64,000 nucleotides of DNA from Sipunculus nudus (Eukaryota; Annelida; Sipuncula; Golfingiida; Sipunculidae), in contig CM049313.1 of the NCBI GenBank assembly GCA_026874595.1, positions 15,063,508-15,127,507 on the forward strand. Direction: 5' to 3'. Positions 11,201 to 22,955 of the stretch are shown in pieces. Positions within the stretch are counted from its first letter, which is position 1, and every line of letters starts with the position of its first letter. A model generated the notes under the pieces. The model saw only the letters and a program-made list of their open reading frames with translations, did no database searches and had not been told where the DNA came from. The position numbers and the translations under genes were made by a program.

Positions 11201-14200
11201 AAATTTAGTTTAATTACAGGACTGTGGCCATTGACATGCGTGGTTATGGAGAGTCTGATAAACCAGTTGGAATTACAGAATACCACATCTCCAAGTTGAC
11301 ATATGATATCAAGGAAGTCATTGAAAGCTTAGGTTTGTACTTTTGTGAGTTTTACATCACCCGTAGGACTCCAGTGTTCAGTAAACCTGACTCAGATTCT
11401 GACAGACTAGGGGAACAGCTGTAAGGCCAAAAAAATAAGAAGGTATGGTTCTTAGGCATTTTTTTTCAGAAGTTACTGCGGGCGGGTGGTATTTTATTTT
11501 TTACCTTTTTTTTGTATGTTTTGATAAAAATGTCATATGATCAGGAAAAAGCATGTAAATAACAGGGATTTTTTGCTAAACAGGTAAAGGCACTACAAAA
11601 CAAAGGCAATCGTATCAAAATTGTATTATTTTATCTTCTTGAAAGATGAAAATCAAAATAAAAATGTTTCATGCGGGGGGTTAAAATTGATGCGGGCCGT
11701 GCCTTAGAACCATACTTTTTATTTTTTTGGCCTAAAAGGTCTGCACAATTTGATATACTTATCACACAACCAGCTGTTTACACTCTATATGAGAAAACAT
11801 TCAAAGTGCACATACTGTAATCAGTCTTTAATCTCATCCAGTTCTAACCATGATAACATGACATTCAGGCCTTTATAAAATGAACTGATAGGGGGCCTGC
11901 AAGTCATGATACAAGTCATAATAGAACACCCATTGTGTTAATATGAAATTAAGGAACCCTATCTTGTGTGTGTACTATTTTTGAACTTTCATTACTATAA
12001 TGTCAGTATAGTGAAGTGTCTGTGAAGTGCACACTTACACCATGATGACATAGCTGTGCCTTTTTAATAAGAAATTACCTGTTTCATTTCCACCAAACTA
12101 AGATGCTTGTCAGTGTTCTGTGTAGTTCTGCTTGCAATGTTTCATAAAATATAAAAAAAAAGTTTAGTGAGAGGTGCATCTTTTGCCTGGTGGGAAAAAA
12201 CTAAATTAACTTATTGTGGCTAATCAAGTAAAATTGCAGATATTGTTAGGGAAGCAAACAAAACAGCAGATATAAAAAATGGAAGGGGCATATTTGGAGG
12301 GATCCAGAATCATTTAAATTATATTGATCTGTTCCAAAAGTTTAACAGTTGCTCCTTGGCCTTCACTCTTCCACAAACTTTCATTGAAATCATTGAGACC
12401 TTGGTGTATAATGTGGACAAACAGCACTGACCTAACAAACCTCAGCCATGTTTCTTGCCAGAGGTATTAATGAAAAAAATGCACAAAGTAATTTCTTGCA
12501 GCTATCTTTGTATTTTGATCATTATCAAACTGGCACCACTGATTAACAGGTAGATCAGTTAACTAATACAATAGGACAGATATGATTAGCTGATGGCATA
12601 AACTGGGAAATTTTATCTTCAATTTGTATTGCATAGGAAGTTTTGTAGGAAAAAATATAAAATGTCTGTGACAGTATATTAAGAAAAATAACAATCTGTT
12701 GAAACCTCTGGTCTTGCAGCTGGCTGCACCATGTGTTTAAAATGTAACATGCTAGCTGCCCTTTAAACTGCTCAATTTACTGCTCAGTCATAAATTAATT
12801 AAGACTTTCGAGATTCTCTTGTGATACAAAATCAAAGCTTCATTAATTCAATTGCCAAATCCAGGCCTGTGTAAAATGAACCTTTGTCTCAATACCCATT
12901 GTGACCCAGCCATAATTGTATATATAATTAAAAGTAAGAAGCAATGTCAAGTTCAAAGTTCAGTTAGGGAGAGGTAGATATAAGCTGTTTCAAAATATAT
13001 GGATAATGATGAATATGGGCTCATTTTTTATGCATTAGAAGAGTTGGAACAATTGTCAAAGGTGCCACTCTTTTATTAGGCATAAAAGGTCAACATCAAA
13101 TATAGTATTCTCTTTTGAAAATATTGTATTTGAAAAGGTTTCATGCTCTAACCATTTCCTAAGACCTAAACAGAGTAAAAATAAAGGCCTGGCATTATTT
13201 TGAATGATCATATTGTTACATGTTTATACCATTCCCCAACAAGGTGAGTTCACACAGGAGTATTTTTATTATAATGAGTATTAAATGCTGAACCCTGATA
13301 TAATATGATACAATTTTGTTTCAGGGTACAAGTCTTGTACTTTGGTGTCTCATGATTGGGGTGGAGCTGTGGCATGGCATTTCGGTCTCCGTTACCCAGA
13401 GATGGTAGACCAACTGATCACCTGTAACATCCCACATCCAAAGGCCATGGAAAAACACCTCAGCAGCTCCAGGTCACAGCAAGCTAAGTCATGGTAGGTC
13501 ACAATAAGATAAATCATGGAAGGTCACAACAAGCCATATATCATGGTAGGTCACAAAAAAATAAATTATGGTAGGTCACACCAAGATATATATCATGGTA
13601 GGTCACAACAAGCAAAGTCATGGTAGTTCACAGCAAGCTATTTATCATGGTAGGCCATAGCAAGCTGTATATCATGGTAGGTCACAACAAGCTATATATC
13701 ATGGAAGGTCACAACAAACTATAAATCATGGTAGGTCACAATAAGATAAATCATGGAAGGTCACAACAAACTATATATCATGGTAGGTCACAACAAGATT
13801 AATCATGGTAGGTCACAACAAGCTAAGTCATGGTAGGTCACAGCAAGATAAATCATGGTAGGTCACAACAAGCTATATATCATGGTAGGCCACAACAAGA
13901 TTAACCATTGTAGGTCACAACAAGCTTAATCATGGTAGGTCAAAGCAAGCAATATATCATGGTAGGTCACAGCAAGATAAATCATGGTCAGTCACAACAA
14001 GCTATATATCATGGTAGGCCACAACAAGATTAACCATGGTAGGTCACAACAAGCTTAGTCATGGTAGGTCAAAGCAAGCAATATATCATGGTAGGTCACA
14101 GCAAGCTTAGTCTTGTTAGGTCACAACAAGCTAAATCATGGTAGGTCACAGCAAGCTCAATCACGGTAGGTCACAACCAGCCAAGTCATGGTAGGTCACA

Positions 14201-17200
14201 ACAAGATAAATCATGGTAGGTGTTTCCCTAATCTTTAAAAAAATCAAAATCTATGAGTAACTTTTTTTAAAGTTCATAATAGGCAAACAGTAATCAACCA
14301 ACAGGATGACCAAAACAAAAGCAGCTCATCTATGTGGAGGAAAAATAAACAGATATGTGATGAGTTGGTTCTGTTATTTTAAATACATTTTGTGACAGCA
14401 AATGAACAAGAGGAGCTCTGCATTAGGTGATAAAGATGTTGTAATAAATGCCAGTGGGATACAAACAATTAATATGCACAGGAAACATTAAGCACAGTTT
14501 TATTTAACACTTCACCTTTAACCAGAGATGTACCTGTATTATTATAACATTTTTTTTCATTCAAGTACATACTATTTTGCTTCAGCTTTCCTCTCATCAA
14601 GGGCTACCATTGTAAATATGATTTTCCTATTCATTGCAGGTATATATTTTTCTTCCAACTTCCACGGCTACCTGAGATTTATTTGCGTGGGCTGGACCTA
14701 GCCTTCATCAAGCAGGCATTCACGGGCAAAAATATGGGGATGAAGAGAGGCTGCTTCTCTGACGAGGATATAGAGGCATTTAAGTACACTTTCTCCCCAC
14801 CAGGTAAGTAAGTTGTAAAAACTGTACATGTAAAAATTTTTGTATACTGCTTCTGTGGTTCAGGGGACATTGATTTGGGTTTGTTTGTCTGTCCCTCTCT
14901 CTGTGCATCCATCAGGTTTTTGTTTCAGTGTGATAACTTTCCTAAATATTATCTGATTTCATTCACATATTGGTCAGTGATTGCTCTCATGTGTACCTAG
15001 GTTGGGATTGGTTTTGGAGTGTCTGTCTGAAAATTGATTATCACCAGCTCCAAAACAATCAAAATTTTTCTTCTTGTTCCCAATGCAGATCAAAAACTAT
15101 GACATGTGGAGACATCTTCAGGGGACAATGAAAACTAAAACACAGCCACTATGACATGTGCAGACATCATTAGGGAAAAATAAAAGCTAAAACATATTGA
15201 GAAGGCAAGTATGAAGATCACAGGAAGCTAAAATAAAAGAGGCAGAAGTGATGACATAAATCACAAATTTACTTGTCTGAAATTAGTTTAGATCATGTTT
15301 GATGATTGAAAGACGAAAAAGTAAATGTTTATTATTTATTATTTCTTGTTCCTCCTCTTGTTATTAGTTTTGCAACATTTGTAAGATCTGTAGCTAGCTA
15401 TTTTGACAGCTCTTGCTAATTTTTTTGTTCCATAATTATACCGATAAACATTTGTAGGTGACAGAAGTCATTGACAGCATTAAAGTAAAAGCTAGATGAA
15501 TCATGCATCATAGTGCTGTGTACTTTGATAATGCACATTAAGAAATGTCACTCCAGTTTTTTAGCTCAGCTGACTGAAAGTCATCTGAGCTATAGCGATC
15601 ACTCTTTGTCCGTCGTCCGTCTGTCCGTCTGTCCGTCCGTTAACCAGGCACAAGTCGTAACCGCTGGACCTAGAACCTTGTAACTTGGGATTCTGAGAGG
15701 TCCATAAAAAATCTCCTTGGAAACCAGAAATTAGGTCTCTGTTACCCATATCCTTTGAGCTATGTGGCCCCAAAGTACCCCCCAGAAAAGTCAAAAATTT
15801 CATACAAAAACTTCAATATCTCATTAACTACTTGACTGATGGTCATGATTTTTGGCATACATATTGATCATGAGATGTTACATCACTTCCTGCAGACTGG
15901 TGGCGCCACCTGTATTTTTCGATTTTTAACGAATTTTTTTCTCTATTTTTGAGACCTTTAAAAATGTAAAAATCTGTTAACAAGGCACAAATCATAAAGA
16001 CTGGACTTAGAATCTTAATTCTTGACACACTGAGAGGTCCATGAAAAATCTCCTTGGAAACCAGAAATTAGGTCTCTGTTACCCATATCCTTTGAGCTAT
16101 GGGGCCCCAAAGTACCCCCCAGAATAGTAAAAAATTTCATACAAAAACTTCAATATCTCAATAACTACATCACTGATGGTCTTCATTTTTGGCATACATA
16201 TTGATCATGAGATGTTCAATCAGTTCCTGCAGACTGGTGGCGCCACCTGTACTGTTTGATTTTTTTACGATTTTTTCCTCTATTTTTGAGACCTTTGAGA
16301 ATGCTGTCATCTGTTAGCGTGGCACAAATCGTAACGACTGGACCTAGAATCTTCATTTTCGACACACTGAGAGACCTATGAAAAGTCTCCATGGAAACCA
16401 CAAATTAGTTCTCTGTTACCCATATCCTTCGAGCTATGGGGCCCAAAATTACCCCCCAGAATAGTAAAAAATTTCATACAAAAACTTCAATATCTCATTA
16501 ACTACATCACTGATGGTCATGATTTTCGACATACATATTAATCATGAGATGTTTCATCAGTTTGTGCAGACTGGTGGCGCCACCTGTATTTTTCAATGTT
16601 CACGAATTGTTTTCTCCATTTTTGAGACCTTTAAGGATGTAGTTATCTGTCAACAGGGTACAAATCGTAACGACTGGACCTAGAATCTTCGTTCTTGACA
16701 CACAGGGAGACCCATGATAAGTCTCCATGGAAACCTGAAATTTGGTCTCTGTTACCCATATCCTTTGAGCTATGGCACTCCAAAGTACAGCTCAGAATAA
16801 TGGAAAATTTGATACAAAAGCTAAAGTATCTGAACAACTAATGCAAAGATAACCATAATTGTTTGCATGGATATTGATCATGGAGTGTTTCATAAGTTTC
16901 TGCAGACTGGGTGTGCCACCTCTATTTTTTTTTCAAATTTTCACGATTTTTTTTCTTTTTTTTGAGACCTTTAAAGATATGAACATCTGTTAACAGGGCA
17001 CAAATCATAAAAACTGGACCAAGAATCTTCATTCTTGACACACAGGGAGACCCATGAAAAGTCTCCATGGAAACTTGAAATTAGGTCTCTGTTACCCATA
17101 TTCTTTAAGCTGTATGGGTCCAAAATACCCCCCCCCCCAGAATAATGGAAAATTTGATACAAAAACTGCAGTATTTCAATAACTACAACACTGATGGTCA

Positions 17201-20200
17201 TGATTTTCGGCATACATATTGATCATGAGCTGTTCCATCAGTTTCTGCAGACTGGGTGTGCCACCTCTATTTTTTTTTCAAATTTTCACGATTTTTTTTC
17301 TTTTTTTTGAGACCTTTAAAGATGTGGTTATCTGTCAACAGGGTACAAATCGCAACAACTGGACCTAGAATCTTCATTCTTGTCATGCAAGGAGGCCCAT
17401 GAAAGGTGCCTGTGGAAACTTGAAATTAGGTCTCTGTTACCCATATCCTTCAAGCTATAGGACTCCGAAGTATCCCTCAGAATAATGGACAATTTAATAC
17501 AAAAACTGAAGTATCTGAACAACTAATGCAGAGATCACCATGATTTTTTGCATGGATATTGACCATTAAGTGTTTTTATTAGTTTCTGCAGACTGGTGGA
17601 GCCGCCTGTATTTTTGTATCTGCCAAAACGAAGTTTTGCGGATACTATGTTTTTGACCGAGTTCCTCCGCCGCGGCGGCGTTCGTTTCCAGAGAGCTCCT
17701 CTGAGACTAATGGACCGATTTTTCCCAAACTTACACTTATTATCGGGTCACATGTGAACTGGTGCCTAACCAATTTGCATTGACCTCTGACCTTTCCTCT
17801 CTATCCAGTGTCCATTTGTGGGTCTGTTTCCACTCATAAACCCTCATATCTCGGGAACCGTTTGACCGATCAGGAAATAAAATTGATACAAATGTAGCCC
17901 TTGGATTGCTTTAAAACATACATAAAAAATGGTGGCGCCACCTGTAACCATGTTCGCACAGTGTCCATCTGTTCATCTGCCTTGGGTTAAAATCACTCAT
18001 ATCTCTGCAGTGAATTGACTAATTCACCTGAAATTCGTCATGTGTATACATCCAGGATAGCTTTCTTGATTTTATGACAGGTGGCGCCACCTCGATCACG
18101 TTCATGCTGATGACATCCAAGCTTATATCTCGGGAACCGTTTGACCGATCAGGAAATAAAATTTATACAAATGTAGCCCTTTGATAGCTCTGTAACATAC
18201 ACAAAAAATGGTGGCGCCACCTGTAACAATGTTTGCACAGCGTCTGTCTGTTAGTCTGCCGTGGCCTAAAATTACTCATTTCTCTGTAGTGGTTCGACAT
18301 AACTGCCTAAAATTTTGCAGGTTTATACATCGTGGACAGCTTTCTTGATTTTATGACAGGTGGCGCCACCTACATTCTAGTTAACGCTGGAGACATCCAA
18401 GCTCATATCTCAGGAACATATGACCGATTCGGCCAAAATTGTGCATGTGTTTAGATCTCACATAGGTCTTTATCATACACAAAACTGGCGGGGTTACCTG
18501 CAAAGATTTTTGCACAGTGTTTGTCTGTTTGTCTGCCATGGGCAAAAATCGCTCATATACATGTAGTGGTTTGACTTTTCTGCCTAAAATTTTGCAGGTG
18601 TATACAACTTGGACAGCTTTCTGGATTTGTGGTAGGTGGCACAACCTACATACACATTTAGGCTGCAGACATCCATGCTATTATGCAACATACCTCACTC
18701 TATTTCCCCTTGCCACTCAAATCATGCCTCACTATCTGATTTTGGCAGATACATGTAGTCACTTGTCGGTTACCCGTATTCTAGCTTTAAAAGTTTACAC
18801 ATTTTTCTCTATTTTTGAGATATATAAATACAGACTAAATCTTGGCCTGTTGGTTAATCTGTTTGATGCTTCAGTTGAATGGGTATATACTACCATTCTG
18901 ATGATAAAATTTCCTTTTGCGAATCTCTTCCCAGTCAGCTGAGCGGCATGACCCATGGGTCACTTGTTTCTTCTTTATACCGACCTTATGCATTTTTTCA
19001 CCTAAACTATTAAACCATAAGTTTACTTACTCATATATTATCTTAGTTTTATTGATGTGTTTTGTCATTTAAATATTCTTTCCCTTTATTATACGCCTGT
19101 CATTTGACAGTGTATTATGGTTTACCCACTGTCTGCCGTGTCTTCTGTCTGTTAATTTTTAGTGTTGCTGCGATAACTTACTTTGGCTTTGATGGATCTC
19201 ACAAAACTCACCATAACTATCTACCAACAGATTTTTTGGCCAGTTTGATATGGGCAACATCCATGCAGATCTAATAAGGTCAAAGATCACCAGGCTACTT
19301 TGTGGTGTTGCCGAGATAACTAATGAAAAATATAATTTATGAAAAATAAAGAATATGAATTACCAAGAATATGAATTACCTTATCATAAAAAATTCATGC
19401 ATATTTAATGAGGTCAGAGGTCACCAGATACACGACAGGTGCACTATGCATGTTTGTGGTGCTCTTGTTTAATATTTGGTAGGTGAAAGTCAGCCCTTCA
19501 GGGCAGCCAACCAAGGTTATGGGAACCACTATATAGGCCTAAAACCCTATGTACCAAGTACTGGATTTGGTTTAGGCAGAGGGCTAAAAACCATATCCTT
19601 ATAAATTCATGTTGCAGAAAATGCAAAATAGGCTGTGTTGAAGCATGATAGGCTTATACTCGTACATGTACTCTTGGTCCTGTTTCCTTGGTCAAACCCC
19701 TTCAAAATCCTCTATACAGTTTAGCTTGGGGACACATGGCACCAAGTTGATGTGTAGTGTCACAAAGTGACTCTGGAGGAGTCTATGTGGTGGAGAGTCT
19801 TTTTACTGTTATAACACACTTGTAACTGCACTGATTATATTTTTGGCAAAACTGGACAGCTGTAGCAGCTGAAATTGAGAAGGTGCGAACTCCACTTTGT
19901 GCTACTACACTAAACACAGGACGCCACAATTATGGCCAATCCACGCACTACAAGCCTGTTAAATGCGATTATCATAAAATAAGTTTTTAATTGCAGGGGC
20001 CCTGACAGGACCAGTCAACTACTACAGGGCAGTGACCCGCTACAAAACACCAAAGTACCAGTCAATGAGGATCAACAGGTTCCCGGTACTTATGGTCTGG
20101 GGCACCAAGGATGGGGCACTGGAAAAAGAAATGGCCAAAACGTCTGGAGACTATGTTGAAGATTACACCTTACACTTCCTGGAGGGTGTGAGTCACTGGG

Positions 20201-20271
20201 TACAACAAGAGGAACCTGAGAAGGTCAACAAGATCATAAGAGAGTTCCTGCAGATGAAGAAAACAAACTAA
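8063..20271 (+). CDS. EPHX4: EPHX4-like epoxide hydrolase, complete six-exon gene
   Basis: Joining 8063-8275, 10609-10733, 11220-11332, 13325-13493, 14640-14803 and 19997-20271 gives 352 aa (human EPHX4 is about 362). All junctions are GT-AG and in frame. The protein is an alpha/beta-hydrolase-fold epoxide hydrolase, which adds water to epoxides through an ester intermediate. Residues about 10-32 are a hydrophobic signal anchor, fitting an ER membrane enzyme. Visible motifs are DPSLGTH (57-63), the oxyanion motif HGFPE (92-96), nucleophile Asp161 in SHDWGG, cap tyrosines Tyr208 and Tyr271 (NYYR), acid Asp300 (GTKDGALE) and base His328 (VSHWVQQ). All catalytic positions are intact. EPHX3 and EPHX4 are close paralogues; DPSLGTH and the anchor favour EPHX4. 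The physiological substrate is unknown. Confidence 0.95.
8286..8619. mobile_element. PIF/Harbinger-like MITE, copy 1 (334 bp)
   Basis: The terminal inverted repeats begin GGCCAAAAAA and extend about 35 bp (left GGTATGGTTCTCAGGC, right GCCTGAGAACCAAACC). A 3-bp target duplication TTA flanks both ends (8283-8285 and 8620-8622). TWA duplications are typical of PIF/Harbinger elements. A second, inverted copy is at 11425-11732. Non-autonomous, with no coding capacity. Confidence 0.85.
9230..10540 (+). repeat. CT-rich minisatellite in EPHX4 intron 1
   Basis: About 1.3 kb of degenerate units built from CTTCCATATCCTCACCTTAT and CTTCCATACCTTCTTCC. At 9601-9990 it is organised as a 63-bp higher-order unit repeated about six times. 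The array ends about 70 bp before the exon-2 acceptor. Open frames on both strands come from the 63-bp period and are not genes. Confidence 0.93.
10609..10733 (+). CDS. EPHX4: EPHX4-like exon 2
   Basis: The acceptor is TACTTCCAG|AAC and the donor is ATAG|GTATAA. It encodes residues 72-112 plus two bases of codon 113, including HYVASG and the oxyanion-hole motif HGFPEFWYSW. Confidence 0.95.
11220..11332 (+). CDS. EPHX4: EPHX4-like exon 3
   Basis: The acceptor is AATTACAG|GAC and the donor is TTAG|GTTTGT. It encodes TVAIDMRGYGESDKP and the helix up to SLG. The split codon at the start (AG+G) gives Arg113. Confidence 0.94.
11425..11732. mobile_element. PIF/Harbinger-like MITE, copy 2 (308 bp, inverted)
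   Basis: Same family as 8286-8619, in the opposite orientation. The inverted repeats are GGCCAAAAAAATAAG and its complement, with interior similarity such as TTTTATCTTCTTGAAAG. The 3-bp duplication TAA lies at 11422-11424 and 11733-11735. It sits 92 bp downstream of exon 3. Confidence 0.87.
11733..13324. other. EPHX4 intron 3, remainder
   Basis: About 1.6 kb of AT-rich unique-looking sequence. I see no exon, RNA gene or bounded repeat. Confidence 0.6.
13325..13493 (+). CDS. EPHX4: EPHX4-like exon 4 (nucleophile exon)
   Basis: The acceptor is TTGTTTCAG|GGT. It encodes YKSCTLVSHDWGGAVAWHFG, with nucleophile Asp161, through CNIPHPKAMEKHL. The donor ATG|GTAGGT at 13494 is the first of a long series, because the exon's last 22 or so bases and the donor form the founding unit of the minisatellite that follows. 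The join to exon 5 (TG+G = Trp207) gives the expected WYIFFFQLP. Confidence 0.94.
13472..14222 (+). repeat. Minisatellite derived from the exon-4/intron-4 boundary
   Basis: About 29 degenerate 25-27 bp units of the form GTCACAACAAGCTAAGTCATGGTAG. The first unit is the end of exon 4 plus its splice donor, so most units carry a copy of CATGGTAGGT, a good 5' splice-site match. Unit length is mostly 25 (sometimes 27), so using a downstream donor would usually shift the frame. Confidence 0.93.
14640..14803 (+). CDS. EPHX4: EPHX4-like exon 5 (cap domain)
   Basis: The acceptor is TCATTGCAG|GTA and the donor is CCAG|GTAAGT. It encodes the lid/cap segment WYIFFFQLPRLPE (with Tyr208), LDLAFIKQAF, and FSDEDIEAFKYTFSPPG. 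Confidence 0.95.
14804..15560. other. EPHX4 intron 5, unique part
   Basis: No feature recognised. The sequence between the donor and the start of the Helitron-like element is AT-rich and non-repetitive to the eye. Confidence 0.5.
15561..18966 (+). mobile_element. Helitron-like element, family A, copy 1 (carries nested B1)
   Basis: The 5' end is a long hairpin TTAGCTCAGCTGACT / AGTCATCTGAGCTATAG, followed by CGTC/TCCGTC-rich DNA. The 3' end has GTCAGCTGAGC, a hairpin GACCCATGGGTC (18950-18961) and ends ACTTG|TTT. The body is a tandem array of about 337-bp modules (palindromes at 15899, 16236 and 16573, then degraded ones). Copies A2 and A3 share both modules and head. The asymmetric hairpin ends and T-rich target resemble Helentron/Helitron elements; no Rep-helicase is present. 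Family B1 interrupts a module at 17619-18784. Short minus-strand frames in the array are repeat artefacts. Confidence 0.72.
17619..18784 (+). mobile_element. Helitron-like element, family B, copy 1 (nested in A1)
   Basis: It begins A|TC and forms a hairpin TATCTGCCAAAAC-GAA-GTTTTGCGGATA. It ends with a degraded stem, then CCGTATTCTAG. TC...CTRR termini with a 3' subterminal hairpin are the Helitron signature. It splits an A module: the text CTGTATTTTTG before it and CTATTTTTGAGA after it are contiguous in intact modules. The body has about 279-bp units with GGTGGCGCCACC at 17931, 18080, 18210 and 18359. Confidence 0.75.
19089..19467 (+). mobile_element. Short Helitron-like element, family H
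   Basis: The 5' end is a stem TATACGCCTGTCA / TGACAGTGTATTATGG. The 3' end has a GGTGCAC...GTGGTGC stem and CTCTTG|TTT, like family A. The interior has two related halves containing GAGGTCAGAGGTCACCAG and GGTCAAAGATCACCAG. Only one copy is in the window, so the boundaries are tentative. The remaining intron to 19996 shows nothing else. Confidence 0.5.
19997..20271 (+). CDS. EPHX4: EPHX4-like exon 6 (acid and histidine exon, stop)
   Basis: The acceptor is TTAATTGCAG|GGG. It encodes GALTGPVNYYRAV (Tyr271), VLMVWGTKDGALE (Asp300), GVSHWVQQEEPE (His328) and the C-terminus FLQMKKTN, then TAA. Nothing in the sequence suggests truncation. Confidence 0.95.
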
Positions 20272-21071
20272 TAGATTTAAGTTAGACTGAAAACCAATAA
20301 GCGGTGGATAAATTATCTTACCAGAATACAGTTTGTTCTGCTTAATTGTTTATATCCATCATGTCACAGTTGTGATTATGAAGATTTAAATCCTACATTC
20401 CACTTCCCCTTTTAACCAACACCTTCCCCCTTTCACCCCCTTTAATTCTCAAATTGAACTCCAGACGGTTGAGCAGTTAACCTTTTGTTACAAAATGAGG
20501 GGGAGCTATATGATTAATTAATGGTATCGTGACTCAAATGCAGATGCTCCTCCATACATACAACAGAAACTATATAAGACGGAGAGGTAATTGTAATGAC
20601 CACAAGAATTTATTAAGACAGAACTATGTAAAATACAACTACAGATACCATGATCTAACTATGATTACATAAAATATATATACTGACCTACTGAAGACCT
20701 ACACCAAGCTGTCAGTGATACTCTGGTCCTTTATTCTTAACTTCTGTAAAACAAAAGCTAAGACCAGACCAGAGGCTCGCAGTGTGATTCAGGGAGACGG
20801 GGCTCAGCACGCCTGCTTAGCTCCGTATCCCCAAGCCAAGAGAGAGGGCAAGGCTGAAACAGTCGCCAGGTTTACCCAGGTCATGTTTCAGTCCTGCATC
20901 ACCAGCTCTGTGGTCAATCAAGAGCAGCATCTATGGCATCATTGCCAAGGGAACCTCCCCTGGTTGCCATGACGTCATAGGGTGTTCCCCCTGTAATACC
21001 AGGGGTAGGGCATTCGTGTAACACTTTTGGTCCATAGGAAAAACAAGAAGAAAATGTGACAATATTACATA

Positions 21072-21102
<31 letters not shown>

Positions 21103-22770
21103 GTTCCTGAATAAAATTGGTCTATAGGAAATCCAAGAAGAAAATGTGACAATATTACTGAAGAAATTTACAAGAATTAAGTTCATTAGTATATTATTGT
21201 GCAAGGTGCCAACAGCTGTAGATTGCAGATAACGCACAACATTACTTGCGATGAGTGACCTCTGGTGATAATTGGTTAAAACATACTACCGTTTATTAAT
21301 TGTAAGCATATATACATAGTGAAGGCAGTACTACAAAATATTCTTTATTCTTAGATGGCACACTGGCAAGTTATATGTGTATTATTTATTCACTTCAAAT
21401 TTATTATATATGCCAAGATTTGTGGTCGGGGACCATCATATACAGATGCAAGAATATGTATGGGTAATCTTGTGTTATAGAATTTACATTACATGGACAG
21501 TCACACAGGGACTTAAGGACTTAAGTAAGCCACATAAAGACGTAAGTAAGCTACATAAGGACTTAAGTAAGCCACATAAGGACTTAAGCTGCATAGGGAG
21601 TTAAGGACTTAAGTACACACCCACAGGTCACTAGTCAAGGAAATGTATCTGAAAAAAATGTTTCATTGCAGTCCTAATAAAATTTAAAAACTAACCAGTA
21701 GAATATTAAATATTATTGAGTTTTTTATTGTATTAGATCATATTCAAGAGGTGTCATTGCACAAATACCATGACAATTCACTTCTGCACATGCAGTTGCT
21801 TGTTTTTTTAAGTTTTTTTTAGCCTTTTTGGTCAAAAGTGTGTGACCTTGTTGCAGAGTCATATTTTATTTTTTTATTATATGCAACATTATGTATATCA
21901 CCAAAAGTATAAAATGCGCAATGTACAATCAGTGAAATGCACAGATCTGTATACAAAGGTTTAATTTAATTATTTTGAATTAATTGATATTTTTAATAAT
22001 TAACCAATGTTAAAGAAATGTTTAAAGTGAAATCATGTTAGTTGCTGTCATATGCATCAAGAATGTTGTTTCAGTATTGTTTGTTTAATTGTTATGAAGT
22101 GTACAAAGATATAGACTGTCCCAGTCGATGCAATGGTTTAATCATAATTCCTCCAACTAACTGAACCATCAAACCTACTTTGCAAAGCTTAGAACAGGTA
22201 CTTCCACCTCGCGGCAAATTATATAACTAAAGTATGGCTCTCTGGCCACCTGATTCATTTAATGATTAGAGCTGGAATTGAGTTACGTCTATTGGTGCAT
22301 GGAATCAGGTTTTATATTCAGCTTTTTAGTAGTAAACCTAAATATAAAAGCTCAGACAGGGCTAACAATTATCTTTATGGATTAAACATGAGAACTTGCA
22401 GGTTTATAACGACAATACCTCAAATTTAGCTGTAGGATGGATATAAGGGCAATTCTTGATGTGCAAGTTCCATATATTTTTATATGTGTTTAAAGAATTC
22501 CAGGTATATAGATATATTAGAATTCGTATTAGCTCAAATATATAAGAAAGAAAATTTACTGTGATTGTTAAGGTTTTAATAAAATGCACATTAAAAAAAA
22601 CTATTTTTCTCATTTTAAAGTATGAGTGTTACAATTCATAGTGCATGGTGCGGAATTTCACAATCAGTCTGTGTAAATAAAAAGACTCCATTAAAATATT
22701 TACATCTGATCAAGTAAAAGACGGAGAACTACGTCATCACCGTTGTTACTGGCTGCTGAAGAGAAGAATT
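20272..22770. other. EPHX4 3' flank and intergenic DNA
   Basis: No AATAAA occurs close to the stop; the first is near 21110 in TGAATAAAATTGG. A GC-rich patch at about 20750-21020 holds a perfect TGACGTCA palindrome (20970-20977) but no convincing gene; it could be part of an old element. (TA)n lies at 21073-21093. A tandem repeat of about 25 bp (AAGGACTTAAGTAAGCCACAT) lies at about 21505-21615. The rest is AT-rich. Confidence 0.55.
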
Positions 22771-22774
22771 AGCG

Positions 22775-22955
22775 TTCAATAAATCGTTCGCAAGAGTTCT
22801 GCTCTCTGGATGGGCTGGTCTCTGTTGCTGATGTCGGTGTCGCTTTGTATTCTCCCTTGGGGCTGTGGGTGCTGTAGCATTCTCCGATCATCGGTGCGGA
22901 CATACGGTGGCGGCCTCTCACGGCTCCCTGCTTGGAATGCGTCGCATCACGTCTA
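22775..22955 (+). repeat. GC-rich interspersed repeat, copy 1
   Basis: This shares an ordered series of blocks with 24590-24795: GGCTGGTCTCTG-TTGCTG, GTGGGTGCTGT, CATCGGTGCGGA and CTCCCTGCTTGG. Its GC content stands out from the AT-rich flanks. It has no clear A/B boxes and no bounded ends, so the class is unknown. Open frames here are not conserved between the copies. Confidence 0.6.

Noticed and set aside
13472-14222. CRISPR-like array
   Set aside because: Regular 25-bp units, but with no unique spacers, in an animal intron and derived from the exon-4 boundary.
15561-17522. Series of similar minus-strand frames (GNRDLISGFHGD-like peptides)
   Set aside because: The peptides recur because the 337-bp module recurs. 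They start and stop at different places in each copy and have no coding-type constraint.
20715-20972. 85-codon plus-strand frame in GC-rich DNA
   Set aside because: No recognisable domain, no splice partners and no homology I can name; it may be a decayed element.
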